Source: an uncultured Prevotellaceae bacterium (GTDB taxonomy: Bacteria > Bacteroidota > Bacteroidia > Bacteroidales > Bacteroidaceae). From it: DNA of 64,000 nucleotides. The stretch spans positions 59,471 to 123,470 of the forward strand of contig ONCH01000007.1 in the NCBI GenBank assembly GCA_900316265.1. The letters run 5' to 3'. A program made the translations under genes and the position numbers. The notes under the pieces were generated by a model. It made no database searches and was not told the origin of the DNA. It was given only the letters and a program-made list of their open reading frames with translations. How positions within the stretch are numbered: position 1 is the stretch's first letter; every line of letters starts with the position of its first letter. Positions 50,240 to 58,772 of the stretch are shown in pieces.

Positions 50240-51781
50240 TTACTTTGCGTAAGCCACAGAACGGGTCTCGCGGATAACGGTAATCTTCACCTGACCAGGA
50301 TAGGTCATCTCGTTCTGAATCTTCGATGCAATCTGTCCGCTGAGTGCCTCGGTCTCGGCATCGTCCATCTTGTCAGCACCGACGATGACACGCAGCTCGC
50401 GACCTGCCTGGATGGCGTAGGTCTTGGTAACACCGGGATAAGACATAGCGATGGCCTCAAGGTCGTTCAGACGCTTGATGTAAGCTTCTACGATCTCACG
50501 ACGGGCACCAGGACGGGCACCAGAGATAGCGTCACAAATCTGTACGATGGGAGCCAGCAGCGTCTGCATCTCCATCTCGTCATGGTGGGCACCGATTGCA
50601 TTACAGATATCGGGCTTCTCCTTGAACTTCTCAGCAATCTTGGCACCATAGATAGCGTGTGGATCATCAGTATCCTCATCGGGCACCTTACCAATATCGT
50701 GCAACAGACCGGCACGCTTAGCCTTCTTAGGATTCAGGCCCAGCTCAGCAGCCATCACAGCACAGAGGTTAGCAGTCTCGCGAGCGTGCTGCAGCAGGTT
50801 CTGACCGTATGAAGAACGGTACTTCATCTTACCTACGATACGGATGAGCTCAGGATGTAGGCCGTGGATACCGAGGTCAATAGCGGTGCGCTTACCTGTC
50901 TCGATAATCTCGTTCTCCAACTGCTTCTTAACCTTGGCAACCACCTCCTCGATGCGGGCGGGGTGGATACGACCATCGGCCACCAACTGGTGCAGGGCCA
51001 GACGGCAGGTCTCACGGCGAACCGGGTCGAAGGCTGAGATAACGATAGCCTCAGGAGTGTCGTCAACGACGATTTCAACACCACAGGCAGCTTCCAGGGC
51101 ACGGATGTTACGACCCTCACGACCAATGACACGTCCCTTGACGTCGTCGTTGTCGATATGGAATACGCTGACAGAGTTCTCAACAGCCGTCTCAGTAGCC
51201 ACACGCTGGATAGTCTGGATGACAATCTTCTTAGCCTGGGCATTGGCGTTGAGCTTAGCCTCGTCCATAATCTCATTGATGTAGGCCTGAGCGTCAGTCT
51301 TAGCTTCGTCCTTCAGCGACTCTACCAAACGAGCCTTAGCCTCGTCAGCGCTGAGTCCAGAGAGCTCCTCCAGCTTGGCGCGCTCCTGCAACTGCATCTT
51401 CTCCAGCTCTTCCTGCTTGAGGGTCAGCAGTTTCTTCTCGTTGTCGATGCGCGTCTGCTGGTTGTCCAGCTCGTTCTTACGGCGGCCCAGTTCCTCCTGA
51501 CGCTGGTTGAGCGAAATCTCACGCTGTTTCAGCTTGTTCTCGCTCTGCTGGATGTGCTGGTTGCGCTGTTGCACCTCCTTCTCCAGCTCAGCCTTCTTGT
51601 TCAGGAATTTCTCCTTGACCTCCAGCAGTTTCTTTTCCTTGATGACTTCTGCCTCTTTCTTGGCAGCATTGACCATCTCATTATATTTTCCCTTGATGAC
51701 AAAGCGGAAAATCATGAAGCCAGCGGCGCCACCCAGTACGAGGGCAGCGGCAATGGCAATAATCGCAACAATAATGTTCAT
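50240..51781 (-). CDS. rny: Ribonuclease Y
   Basis: Membrane-anchored endoribonuclease that starts mRNA decay. 513 residues: N-terminal transmembrane helix ([22 protein letters not shown], about 3-25), a long coiled coil (about 30-200), a KH domain with [15 protein letters not shown] (about 212-226), and an HD domain with [11 protein letters not shown] (about 350). All domains are complete. It follows zapA after a 50-nt gap on the same strand. Confidence 0.96.
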   Translation of the reverse strand: MNIIVAIIAIAAALVLGGAAGFMIFRFVIKGKYNEMVNAAKKEAEVIKEKKLLEVKEKFLNKKAELEKEVQQRNQHIQQSENKLKQREISLNQRQEELGRRKNELDNQQTRIDNEKKLLTLKQEELEKMQLQERAKLEELSGLSADEAKARLVESLKDEAKTDAQAYINEIMDEAKLNANAQAKKIVIQTIQRVATETAVENSVSVFHIDNDDVKGRVIGREGRNIRALEAACGVEIVVDDTPEAIVISAFDPVRRETCRLALHQLVADGRIHPARIEEVVAKVKKQLENEIIETGKRTAIDLGIHGLHPELIRIVGKMKYRSSYGQNLLQHARETANLCAVMAAELGLNPKKAKRAGLLHDIGKVPDEDTDDPHAIYGAKIAEKFKEKPDICNAIGAHHDEMEMQTLLAPIVQICDAISGARPGARREIVEAYIKRLNDLEAIAMSYPGVTKTYAIQAGRELRVIVGADKMDDAETEALSGQIASKIQNEMTYPGQVKITVIRETRSVAYAK

Positions 51782-51831
51782 AAATGTTTATATATATGTA
51801 GTGTTAATGTTCTTGGACCTCGTTTGGCACC

Positions 51832-52134
51832 TTATTCTTTGAGTGCTTCTTCCATCTCAGCGGTCAGACGGGCAAGAACATTATCATAGGGCGATGTATC
51901 ATTATGCGAACGCTCTTTCTGATACAACAACGCAATGTCGATGAGCGACATCAACGCTATTGTATGATCACTCTTGCGCCCCTTATATGCCTGTGCATAG
52001 GCATTGTAGCGCTCGGTGATGAGCTTGGCGGCTGCACGATAGAACTCTTCTTCTTCACGTTTGACGACGACTTCTATTTCCTCATCATAGACGTGCAACC
52101 TGATATGTAATCTGTCCTGATTCTGTTCTGCCAT
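51832..52134 (-). CDS. zapA: Cell division protein ZapA
   Basis: 100 residues. ZapA promotes FtsZ bundling at the septum. The family N-terminus (LHIRLHVYDEEIEVVVKREEEEFYRAAAKLI) and C-terminal helix (SLIDIALLYQKE) are recognisable. It is flanked by a small coiled-coil protein gene upstream (17-nt gap) and rny downstream, the usual Bacteroidetes order. Confidence 0.9.
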   Translation of the reverse strand: MAEQNQDRLHIRLHVYDEEIEVVVKREEEEFYRAAAKLITERYNAYAQAYKGRKSDHTIALMSLIDIALLYQKERSHNDTSPYDNVLARLTAEMEEALKE

Positions 52135-52151
52135 GGCTTGTCTTTCCTTAG

Positions 52152-52451
52152 TTACTGATTTTCATCGCTGAGGATAGCAATGCACTTGTTGACGTCACGG
52201 ATTAGCTTCGACAATCGCTCCTTGGCACCATCGAGGTTGCCGTCGGTAATCTCAATCATCTTAGCCATCTTCAGTGAGTCATAGTCGGACTGCTGCTGAC
52301 TGACCTTTTCGCGCAACTCCTTGACCGTCTTCTCGTTGGATTCGAGCATCGCATAGAGCTCTCCGTTCTCCTTCTTCAGTTCTTGGAAACGGAGTAGCAG
52401 TTGGCGCAAACGGGTTTCAAACGTTGCTAAGGTCTTCTCGTTAGCAGTCAT
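52152..52451 (-). CDS. Small coiled-coil protein upstream of zapA
   Basis: 99 residues, mostly one coiled coil (TFETRLRQLLLRFQELKKEN to KVSQQQSDYDSLK) and a C-terminal helical segment (AKERLSKLIRDVNKCIAILSDE). No domain is assigned. Its conserved place directly before zapA and its ZapB-like build suggest a Z-ring accessory factor. A -7 box TACCTTTG at plus 52471-52478 starts the unit. Confidence 0.82.
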   Translation of the reverse strand: MTANEKTLATFETRLRQLLLRFQELKKENGELYAMLESNEKTVKELREKVSQQQSDYDSLKMAKMIEITDGNLDGAKERLSKLIRDVNKCIAILSDENQ

Positions 52452-52470
52452 ACTTTCTCACTTTATTCTA

Positions 52471-52519
52471 CAAAGGTAGCACAAACAAATGAAAGATTAA
52501 AGATTAAAGATTAAATATT
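52471..52519 (-). promoter_or_regulatory. Promoter with an AATCTTT heptad array
   Basis: -7 box TACCTTTG (plus 52471-52478). Its upstream region is an array of 7-nt units, AAAGATT three times and AAATATT (52492-52519), AATCTTT on the transcribed side, covering the -33 zone. Confidence 0.7.
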
Positions 52520-52564
52520 AAGATTTTTTAATTCTTAAATCCATCTTTATCTTTCATCATGTTA

Positions 52565-53179
52565 TTATTCCTTGGGCTTTGGTTCCTTTTTTGCCAACAT
52601 CACAACACGGAAGACAAAGTCGGTAACCCACTGCTGTGAGAAGCCTAACTTCTGGTCGTACTGACGGATGGCAACAACAGTCTTCATGACAGCAGCATCC
52701 GTAAAGTCGTTCTTCGTGAAGATGTCGTTCACGGTCTTCTCTGTCATCGTGCGGATAGCACTCTTGAAGATGCTGGGCAGACGGAGCTTGAACTTCATCA
52801 GGTTGCCCGTCAGCATGAGCAAGTCCTGAGAGAAGCCAGAGAACTGATACATGTAAGTCTGAATGTCCTGTGGTTTCTTGCAACGCTTGCGGATGCTCTG
52901 CTCAATCTCCTTGGTGAAGTTGTCATCCATGCCATAGAGCTCCTTGAGCATTTTCTTACAGCGTGTTTTCTCAGCCAGTCCCAGCTTGTTGTTTTGGGTA
53001 GGAACCTTCAGCGTAGCCTTGAAAGTACGCAGGTCAGGCAATGCTGCCAGATTGGTGATGCCCAAGTCTGCGGCCATCACAGCCTGAAAATATACGCGAA
53101 TCAGCGTCATGAAATCCTCCATGCCGCCAACCTTCTGTTCCTCCTCTTTCTTACCAAATAATCTACTTATAAAACTCAT
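52565..53179 (-). CDS. Conserved protein of unknown function
   Basis: 204 residues, unrecognised. Predicted soluble and largely helical, with basic and amphipathic segments (MSFISRLFGKKEEEQKVGG; KTRCKKMLKELYGMDDNFTKEI; WVTDFVFRVVMLAKKEPKPKE). No signal peptide, membrane helix or catalytic motif. Transcribed from the left-facing half of the bidirectional promoter at 53208-53266, opposite rfbA. Likely restricted to Bacteroidales. Confidence 0.78.
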   Translation of the reverse strand: MSFISRLFGKKEEEQKVGGMEDFMTLIRVYFQAVMAADLGITNLAALPDLRTFKATLKVPTQNNKLGLAEKTRCKKMLKELYGMDDNFTKEIEQSIRKRCKKPQDIQTYMYQFSGFSQDLLMLTGNLMKFKLRLPSIFKSAIRTMTEKTVNDIFTKNDFTDAAVMKTVVAIRQYDQKLGFSQQWVTDFVFRVVMLAKKEPKPKE

Positions 53180-53207
53180 TATCTTAAAATTTCAATTAAA
53201 TCGGATG

Positions 53208-53266
53208 CAAAATTACAAAAAAATATGAATTATGCATTATTAATTATGAATTATTTCGTATATTTG
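53208..53266. promoter_or_regulatory. Bidirectional promoter built on an ATGAATT heptad array (copy 2)
   Basis: Minus -7 box TAATTTTG (plus 53208-53215) and plus -7 box TATATTTG (53259-53266) flank units ATGAATT, ATGCATT, ATTAATT, ATGAATT (53225-53252). A 22-nt stretch from ATTAATT to TTTCGTA is identical to the 34377-34436 copy read on the minus strand, and the -7 boxes are 43 versus 44 nt apart. Confidence 0.82.
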
Positions 53267-53286
53267 TCGCCAAATATTGAAAAACT

Positions 53287-54165
53287 ATGAAAGGTATCGT
53301 TTTAGCAGGAGGTAGTGGCACACGCCTCTACCCTATCACCAAGGGTGTTTCGAAACAGATGTTACCCATCTTCGACAAGCCCATGATTTACTACCCTATC
53401 TCCACGTTGATGTTGGCAGGCATCCGCGAGATACTGATTATTTCAACCCCCTACGACCTGCCCGGTTTCAAGCGTTTGCTGGGCGACGGTTCTGAGCTGG
53501 GTGTGCGGTTCGAATATGCCGAGCAACCCTCACCCGACGGACTGGCACAGGCCTTCATCATTGGCGAGAAGTTTATTGGCGATGACTGCGCCTGCCTCGT
53601 CTTAGGCGACAACATCTTCTATGGTTCTGGTTTTACAGGCATGCTGAAACAGGCTGTAGCCAATGCAGAAGAGAAAGGACAAGCTACCGTCTTCGGTTAC
53701 TACGTCAACGACCCAGAGCGCTACGGTGTGGCTGAGTTTGACAAGGACGGCAACTGTCTTTCTATCGAAGAGAAACCCGCCAAGCCCAAGAGCAACTATG
53801 CTGTAGTCGGTCTCTATTTCTACCCCAACAGCGTGGTGGAAATTGCCAAGAACATCAAGCCATCAGCACGTGGCGAGTTGGAGATTACCACCGTCAATCA
53901 GCGCTACTTGGAAGACAAGAACCTGCTGGTACAGACCTTGCAGCGCGGCTTCGCCTGGCTTGACACTGGTACTCACGACTCTCTGTCAGAAGCCTCAACA
54001 TTCATCGAAGTGATTGAGAAGCGTCAGGGACTGAAGGTGGCTTGTCTGGAGGAGATTGCCTTCAAACGTGGCTGGATAGACCGTGAGCAGCTCCGTAAGT
54101 TGGCTGAGCCTATGGCCAAGAACGATTATGGCAAATTTCTCCTGCGTTGTGCAGAAGAAAAGTAA
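53287..54165 (+). CDS. rfbA: Glucose-1-phosphate thymidylyltransferase
   Basis: Makes dTDP-glucose from dTTP and glucose-1-phosphate, the first step to dTDP-rhamnose. 292 residues with [24 protein letters not shown] at the N-terminus, [26 protein letters not shown]-type and [14 protein letters not shown] motifs of RmlA. Alone on its strand; the other rml genes are not in the window. A strong terminator follows at 54192-54220. Confidence 0.95.
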   Translation: MKGIVLAGGSGTRLYPITKGVSKQMLPIFDKPMIYYPISTLMLAGIREILIISTPYDLPGFKRLLGDGSELGVRFEYAEQPSPDGLAQAFIIGEKFIGDDCACLVLGDNIFYGSGFTGMLKQAVANAEEKGQATVFGYYVNDPERYGVAEFDKDGNCLSIEEKPAKPKSNYAVVGLYFYPNSVVEIAKNIKPSARGELEITTVNQRYLEDKNLLVQTLQRGFAWLDTGTHDSLSEASTFIEVIEKRQGLKVACLEEIAFKRGWIDREQLRKLAEPMAKNDYGKFLLRCAEEK

Positions 54166-54191
54166 GAAATAACGTCAGCTATATAAAAAAG

Positions 54192-54220
54192 AAAGGAATG
54201 CGCGAATGCATTCCTTTTTT
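54192..54220 (+). terminator. Terminator of rfbA
   Basis: AAAGGAATGC and GCATTCCTTT with a 6-nt loop, followed by TTT and CTTTTT. Its A-rich left side lets it serve the facing gene as well. Confidence 0.88.
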
Positions 54221-54238
54221 CTTTTTAGCTTATCTTCT

Positions 54239-56173
54239 TTATTCTGCAAACTGCTGAATACAACGACGAAGAGCCTTCGGGTTGCCCATATCGAACATAG
54301 TACCATTCAGACGGACACCCATCATACCACTCTGTTGGCGGACAGCCTCCAAGGCAGCTGTCAACTCAATCTCCTTGGTGGTATCTCCAGCAGCGTCAGC
54401 CTGTGCAATATCGCTGGCCAACTGAGCAAAGACTTCAGGTGTAAGGATGTACTGTCCAAAGACGCTGTAGTACTCCTTCTGACCCTCACCATTGCGCACG
54501 CCCAGGAAGTCCTCAGCATAGCTGGCTTTGGGTTTCTCGCACATCACGGAGACATTAAGCACAGTGCGTTCCTTGTCCTCCCAGACGCCACTGAGGATGC
54601 CATAATGACTAACATCTGCCAATGGAACAGGATGAATGCTGACCAACAACTGGTTGTAGCGTTCATACTCCTCAATCATCTGCAGGGCACAGGGCTTGTT
54701 AGTCGTAGAACGATAGAGCGTATCGCCCAAGAGCAACAATACGGGTTCGTTGCCTGCGAATTCAGCAGCCTGATAGACGGCATGACCAAAACCGCGCTTC
54801 TCGTTCTGATAGACATAGCGCAGACGTTTGCCGATATCCAGAATGCGGTTCTCATACTCCTGAGCCTCGGCATTGAGCTTGCTCAGGTGTTCGTCAGAGA
54901 GCGGTTGTTCGAAGAATTCTTTATACAGCTTGCGTTCCTCTTTAGAGCCCAAGACCAGACATATCTCCTCCACTCCACTCTTGACCAGTTCCTCCAGCAA
55001 AATGAGAATAACAGGGCGCACCATTCCGTCGCCGCAAGGTATGGGGAAGAAGTCTTTCTTCATGATACGTGTTGACGGATAGAGGCGTGTGCCGAAACCA
55101 GCCACAGGAATGATGGCTTTACGAACGGTATGCACAGGATGTAACGTCAGCGAATAAGCACGCATGCCCTTTGCGTTGAGATAGTCTATTAACTGCTGCT
55201 GGGTTTCAGCATTACGAGCCAAAAACTGCACCGAGCCATCGCCATGAGAGCCGACGCCCTTACCACCATATATCAATGGCTGAATATTCGGGTCGCTCAA
55301 CGTCTCATGCAATTTAGGAGCCCACAAAGCTGGGGACATGGGTGCCACATACTGGTCGAACTTTTCCTCAGACTCAGTCATCAGCTGTCCCAAAGCTTGT
55401 GCATTACCCTCAGCCATATAGCGGATGGCACGACCCACCATCTCGTGGTTCCATTCACCCAACGCCTTATGCAGATTCTGCTCAGCTTCTGTCGATGCGA
55501 AAGGATACGACTTGTTAAGGTCAGAGAGAATGCGGATAGTATCCTTCTCAGCACACAGGTCGGCAAACACCCAATAGAGGGGTTTCTTTACGTTCAGGGC
55601 CTTCACCTCAATCTCATCACCATCGAAAGTCATCAGATTAGGTTTCACGCCAAAGGCACAGGCTTGATCCAGACGACCACAACGACTGGATGTACGAAGT
55701 TCACCCAGATAGGCGATGTTCATCTCACCCAGCGTGTTGAGGTTCAGTTTATATAATTGATTGAACGCGCGCGCTACAAGGACACAGATGGCTGCACTCG
55801 ACGACAGACCGCTCTTCATGGGGAGCGTCATGTCAGTAATGCGAATGCGCACACCGCCCACCTTATACCATTCCAACATATAGCTGGCAACGCCAGCGCA
55901 ATAGCTAAAGAACGAGCCTGACTTGGCAACCGTCTTCAACTCTGTTTCGCTCATCTTACAGGAGAAATCACTCCATACATTCGAAATCTCCGGAGCGTCA
56001 CTATACATCTCAAAGATGGGCGATTTTTCCACCTCAGCATAGATACCTTGCTCGATACCCGTCACAATAGAGGCACCAGGAAGAATGTCGGCATTCATGG
56101 TACGGTAGTGACCCGCCCAGTCAGTATGTTCACCAAAGAGGCACAAACGGCCTGGCACAAACAACTTTATCAT
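54239..56173 (-). CDS. Bifunctional GHMP sugar kinase / sugar-1-phosphate nucleotidylyltransferase
   Basis: 644 residues with two enzyme parts. Residues about 1-345 are a GHMP kinase: VPGRLCLFGEHTDWAG (substrate side), the ATP loop LPMKSGLSSSAAICVL (about 120), and the C-terminal GKGVGSHGDGSVQFLA. Residues about 350-644 are a GalU-like nucleotidylyltransferase beginning VRKAIIPVAGFGTRLYPSTR, with LLLLGDTLY as the metal-binding motif. One protein could salvage a free sugar to sugar-1-phosphate and then to an NDP-sugar. The sugar is unknown (glucuronate, galactose or heptose type are candidates). -7 box TACCTTTG at plus 56208-56215. Confidence 0.82.
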   Translation of the reverse strand: MIKLFVPGRLCLFGEHTDWAGHYRTMNADILPGASIVTGIEQGIYAEVEKSPIFEMYSDAPEISNVWSDFSCKMSETELKTVAKSGSFFSYCAGVASYMLEWYKVGGVRIRITDMTLPMKSGLSSSAAICVLVARAFNQLYKLNLNTLGEMNIAYLGELRTSSRCGRLDQACAFGVKPNLMTFDGDEIEVKALNVKKPLYWVFADLCAEKDTIRILSDLNKSYPFASTEAEQNLHKALGEWNHEMVGRAIRYMAEGNAQALGQLMTESEEKFDQYVAPMSPALWAPKLHETLSDPNIQPLIYGGKGVGSHGDGSVQFLARNAETQQQLIDYLNAKGMRAYSLTLHPVHTVRKAIIPVAGFGTRLYPSTRIMKKDFFPIPCGDGMVRPVILILLEELVKSGVEEICLVLGSKEERKLYKEFFEQPLSDEHLSKLNAEAQEYENRILDIGKRLRYVYQNEKRGFGHAVYQAAEFAGNEPVLLLLGDTLYRSTTNKPCALQMIEEYERYNQLLVSIHPVPLADVSHYGILSGVWEDKERTVLNVSVMCEKPKASYAEDFLGVRNGEGQKEYYSVFGQYILTPEVFAQLASDIAQADAAGDTTKEIELTAALEAVRQQSGMMGVRLNGTMFDMGNPKALRRCIQQFAE

Positions 56174-56207
56174 ATCTTTTTAGTAGTATATTTATTAAAT
56201 TTACCTA

Positions 56208-56215
56208 CAAAGGTA
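56208..56215 (-). promoter_or_regulatory. -7 box of the kinase/nucleotidylyltransferase gene
   Basis: Minus-strand TACCTTTG, 35 nt before the ATG. Confidence 0.65.
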
Positions 56216-56255
56216 TAGTTTTTTTACCAAAAAACGCACTTTTTGCCAAAAAAAT

Positions 56256-56286
56256 TTTGTGAAAATGATATTTTTATATACTTTTG
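56256..56286 (+). promoter_or_regulatory. Promoter of the sigma factor gene
   Basis: TTTG at 56256-56259 and TACTTTTG at 56279-56286, 19 nt apart; a long 5' leader of about 80 nt follows before the ATG. Confidence 0.75.
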
Positions 56287-56372
56287 CAGCGGTAAAACAA
56301 AAAATTAGTTAATAACTTAAACATTTCTGCCTATCGAAAAAAGCTCTACTTCATAACTAACAAGAAGAAAAT

Positions 56373-56972
56373 ATGAAGAATTATGCAAGTTGTACCGACG
56401 AAGCGTTGGCACTACTATACATAGACGGAGACAACAAGGCATTCGATGAGTTATTAGCTCGTAATCAGCAAAAACTCTTCTCGTATATCATGTTCGTGGT
56501 TCGCGACCCCGAATTAGCCAACGACGTGTTCCAAGAAACCTTTGTCAAGGTGATTACCAAGTTGCAAGAAGGAAAGTACACCGATTCTGGCAAGTTTGCC
56601 TTCTGGCTGACGCGCATTGCCCATAACATTATTATGGACACCTATCGTCAGCAGCGCTCGGCTCACATCATAGAGCCGTCGGAAGACAACGACTTGAACA
56701 AGTTGAGTGGCAGTCAGGTGATGGACCTTAACCGCGAGAACGAATATGTCAACACACAGGTGATGGACGACGTGCGCCACTTGATGGACTCACTGCCAGC
56801 ACCACAGCGAGAGGTTGTCTATATGCGCTACTATCAGGACTTGTCGTTCAAGGAGATTGCTGAAATGACAGGTGTGAGCATCAACACATCGCTGGGCCGC
56901 ATGCGCTACGCTCTGATTAACATGCGTCGCATGGCCAAGAGTCACAATCTGCAGCTGAATATGGAGCTCTAG
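56373..56972 (+). CDS. ECF-type RNA polymerase sigma factor
   Basis: 199 residues with sigma region 2 (DELLARNQQKLFSYIMFVVRD, then DVFQETFVKVITKL, about 20-75) and region 4 (LPAPQREVVYMRYYQDLSFKEIAEMTGVSINTSLGRMRYAL, about 140-180). No region 3, so ECF class. No anti-sigma gene is adjacent, which is unusual for ECF pairs, and it has its own housekeeping-type promoter. Regulon unknown. Confidence 0.92.
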   Translation: MKNYASCTDEALALLYIDGDNKAFDELLARNQQKLFSYIMFVVRDPELANDVFQETFVKVITKLQEGKYTDSGKFAFWLTRIAHNIIMDTYRQQRSAHIIEPSEDNDLNKLSGSQVMDLNRENEYVNTQVMDDVRHLMDSLPAPQREVVYMRYYQDLSFKEIAEMTGVSINTSLGRMRYALINMRRMAKSHNLQLNMEL

Positions 56973-56993
56973 ACTCTCTAGAACTTAGAAAAT

Positions 56994-57644
56994 CTAGAGC
57001 ACCTTCAGGTCGTGAATGGTCTGCTCAGGCGTGGGGCTATGGAACACATAGCTGCCAGCAACCAGTACATCAGCACCAGCCTCAACGAGTCGTGGTGCTG
57101 TTTCTTGCTGTACACCACCATCAATCTCTATCAGCGCTTTCGATCCGCGCTCAGTAATCAATTGACGAAGCTGGCGCACCTTCTTGATGGTATTCTCAAT
57201 GAAGGTCTGTCCGCCAAAACCAGGATTGACACTCATCAGCAGCACCATATCGACATCACAGATAATATCCTCAAGAACAGAAACAGGTGTGGCAGGATTG
57301 AGCGTCACAGCGGCCTTCATGCCTGCCTGATGAATCTCTTGAATGGTACGATGCAGATGTGTGCAAGCCTCGTAGTGAACATTCATCATCATAGCTCCCA
57401 ACTTTGCCGTCTGCTGAATATAGTGCTCAGGGTGTACAATCATGTAGTGCACGTCCAGCGGTTTCTTGCACTTCTTGGCGACAGCCTCCAAAACGGGGAA
57501 GCCAAACGAGATGTTAGGTACAAAAACACCATCCATCACATCCAGATGAAGCCAGTCGGCCTCACTGCGATTAATCATGTCCATCTCCTGGTCGAGATGT
57601 AGGAAGTCAGCTGCAAGCAGTGACGGGGAAACCATTGTAGCCAT
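56994..57644 (-). CDS. rpe: Ribulose-phosphate 3-epimerase
   Basis: Interconverts ribulose-5-phosphate and xylulose-5-phosphate. Start at 57644 (MATMVSPSLLAADF) gives 216 residues, the normal length; an upstream ATG at 57680 adds a non-family tail. The TIM-barrel motifs SPSLLAADFLHL, WLHLDVMDGVFVPNISFG, LLMSVNPGFGGQTFI and IEIDGGVQ are complete. 158 nt separate it from fmt and hold a CTGTTT-GAT-AAACAG palindrome. Confidence 0.95.
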   Translation of the reverse strand: MATMVSPSLLAADFLHLDQEMDMINRSEADWLHLDVMDGVFVPNISFGFPVLEAVAKKCKKPLDVHYMIVHPEHYIQQTAKLGAMMMNVHYEACTHLHRTIQEIHQAGMKAAVTLNPATPVSVLEDIICDVDMVLLMSVNPGFGGQTFIENTIKKVRQLRQLITERGSKALIEIDGGVQQETAPRLVEAGADVLVAGSYVFHSPTPEQTIHDLKVL

Positions 57645-57802
57645 TTGTCTGAGTCTTCTTGTTGTTACACATTCGCGCAAACTGTTTGATAAACAGAATG
57701 GTGGATGGATGTGGTTGGAATTCGTTTTGAGTAAAATGTTGCATAGGCATTCTGTATTTGAGTTTCTATTAGAGAAACGTACAGCAATACCTATTTATTA
57801 TC

Positions 57803-58771
57803 TCATCGTACAAAAAAATTTTCAATCTTAATGCCGTTCAGGAAATCACGTGCTGTCATGCGCTTCTTACCAGCCATCTGAAGCTCTGTTATTTCCAGCC
57901 ATTCGTCACCTGCAGCAACCTGTAGTGCCTTCTGTTCTACGCGGATGGTGCCGGGATTTTGGTTAGTGGCGACATGCGTCTTACGGGTTTTGTATATCTT
58001 CAGCACCGTTTCCTTGTCGCCGCCTATTAACATAGTCCAGGCACCAGGATAAGGACTTAAGCCACGCACGAAGTCATAGACTTGTTTTGCGCTCTTCGTC
58101 CAGTCAATCTGACAGGTTTCCTTGAAAATCTTAGGGGCAGGCTTGATGGCAGAACCATCAAGCACACTATCTTGGGGGATACTGACGGGATGGCCATCAG
58201 CAGCAATGATAGTCTCGAGGGTCTCCAGACAAATCTGTGCCCCCAAATGCATCAAACCATCGTAGACATACTCCACATCGGCATCGTCAGGAATGGGAAA
58301 ATGCTTCTTCATGATGATGCGACCTGTATCAATGTCGTGGTCGAGGAAGAAGGTCGTCACACCCGTCTCCGTCTCACCATTGATAACTGCCCAGTTGATA
58401 GGTGCTGCACCACGATACTGCGGCAACAGGGCTGCATGGACGTTAAACGTGCCGTATTCTGGCATCGCCCACACCACCTCAGGCAACATGCGGAAAGCCA
58501 CGACCACCTGCAGATTGGCATTGTACGAACGCAACTGTTCAATGAAAACAGGGTCCTTCATCTTCTCTGGTTGCAGCACGGGTAAATCGTGAGCCACTGC
58601 ATACTGCTTGACCTGCGAGGGCTGCATCTCTGTCTGGTGGCGCCCTACTGGTTTGTCGGGCTGTGTCACTACTGCCACCACATTATACTCGTTCTCCACC
58701 AGTGCCTGCAGCGTCTCTACTGCAAACTCCGGCGTTCCCATAAATACGATTCTTAAATCTTTCTTCTTCAT
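57803..58771 (-). CDS. fmt: Methionyl-tRNA formyltransferase
   Basis: Formylates initiator Met-tRNA with 10-formyl-THF. 322 residues: RIVFMGTPEFAVETLQAL at the N-terminus, the catalytic NVHAALLPQYRGAAPINWAV (His and Asn), DTGRIIMKKHFP and a C-terminal tRNA-binding domain. It starts 1 nt after the ClC gene stop, in one unit with prfC-tsaC-clc. Confidence 0.96.
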   Translation of the reverse strand: MKKKDLRIVFMGTPEFAVETLQALVENEYNVVAVVTQPDKPVGRHQTEMQPSQVKQYAVAHDLPVLQPEKMKDPVFIEQLRSYNANLQVVVAFRMLPEVVWAMPEYGTFNVHAALLPQYRGAAPINWAVINGETETGVTTFFLDHDIDTGRIIMKKHFPIPDDADVEYVYDGLMHLGAQICLETLETIIAADGHPVSIPQDSVLDGSAIKPAPKIFKETCQIDWTKSAKQVYDFVRGLSPYPGAWTMLIGGDKETVLKIYKTRKTHVATNQNPGTIRVEQKALQVAAGDEWLEITELQMAGKKRMTARDFLNGIKIENFFVR

Positions 58772-58772
58772 A

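Noticed and set aside
56960-57000. CTAGA repeats after the sigma factor as a heptad array
   Set aside because: Spacing of the CTAGA words is irregular (not a constant 7 or 8 nt).
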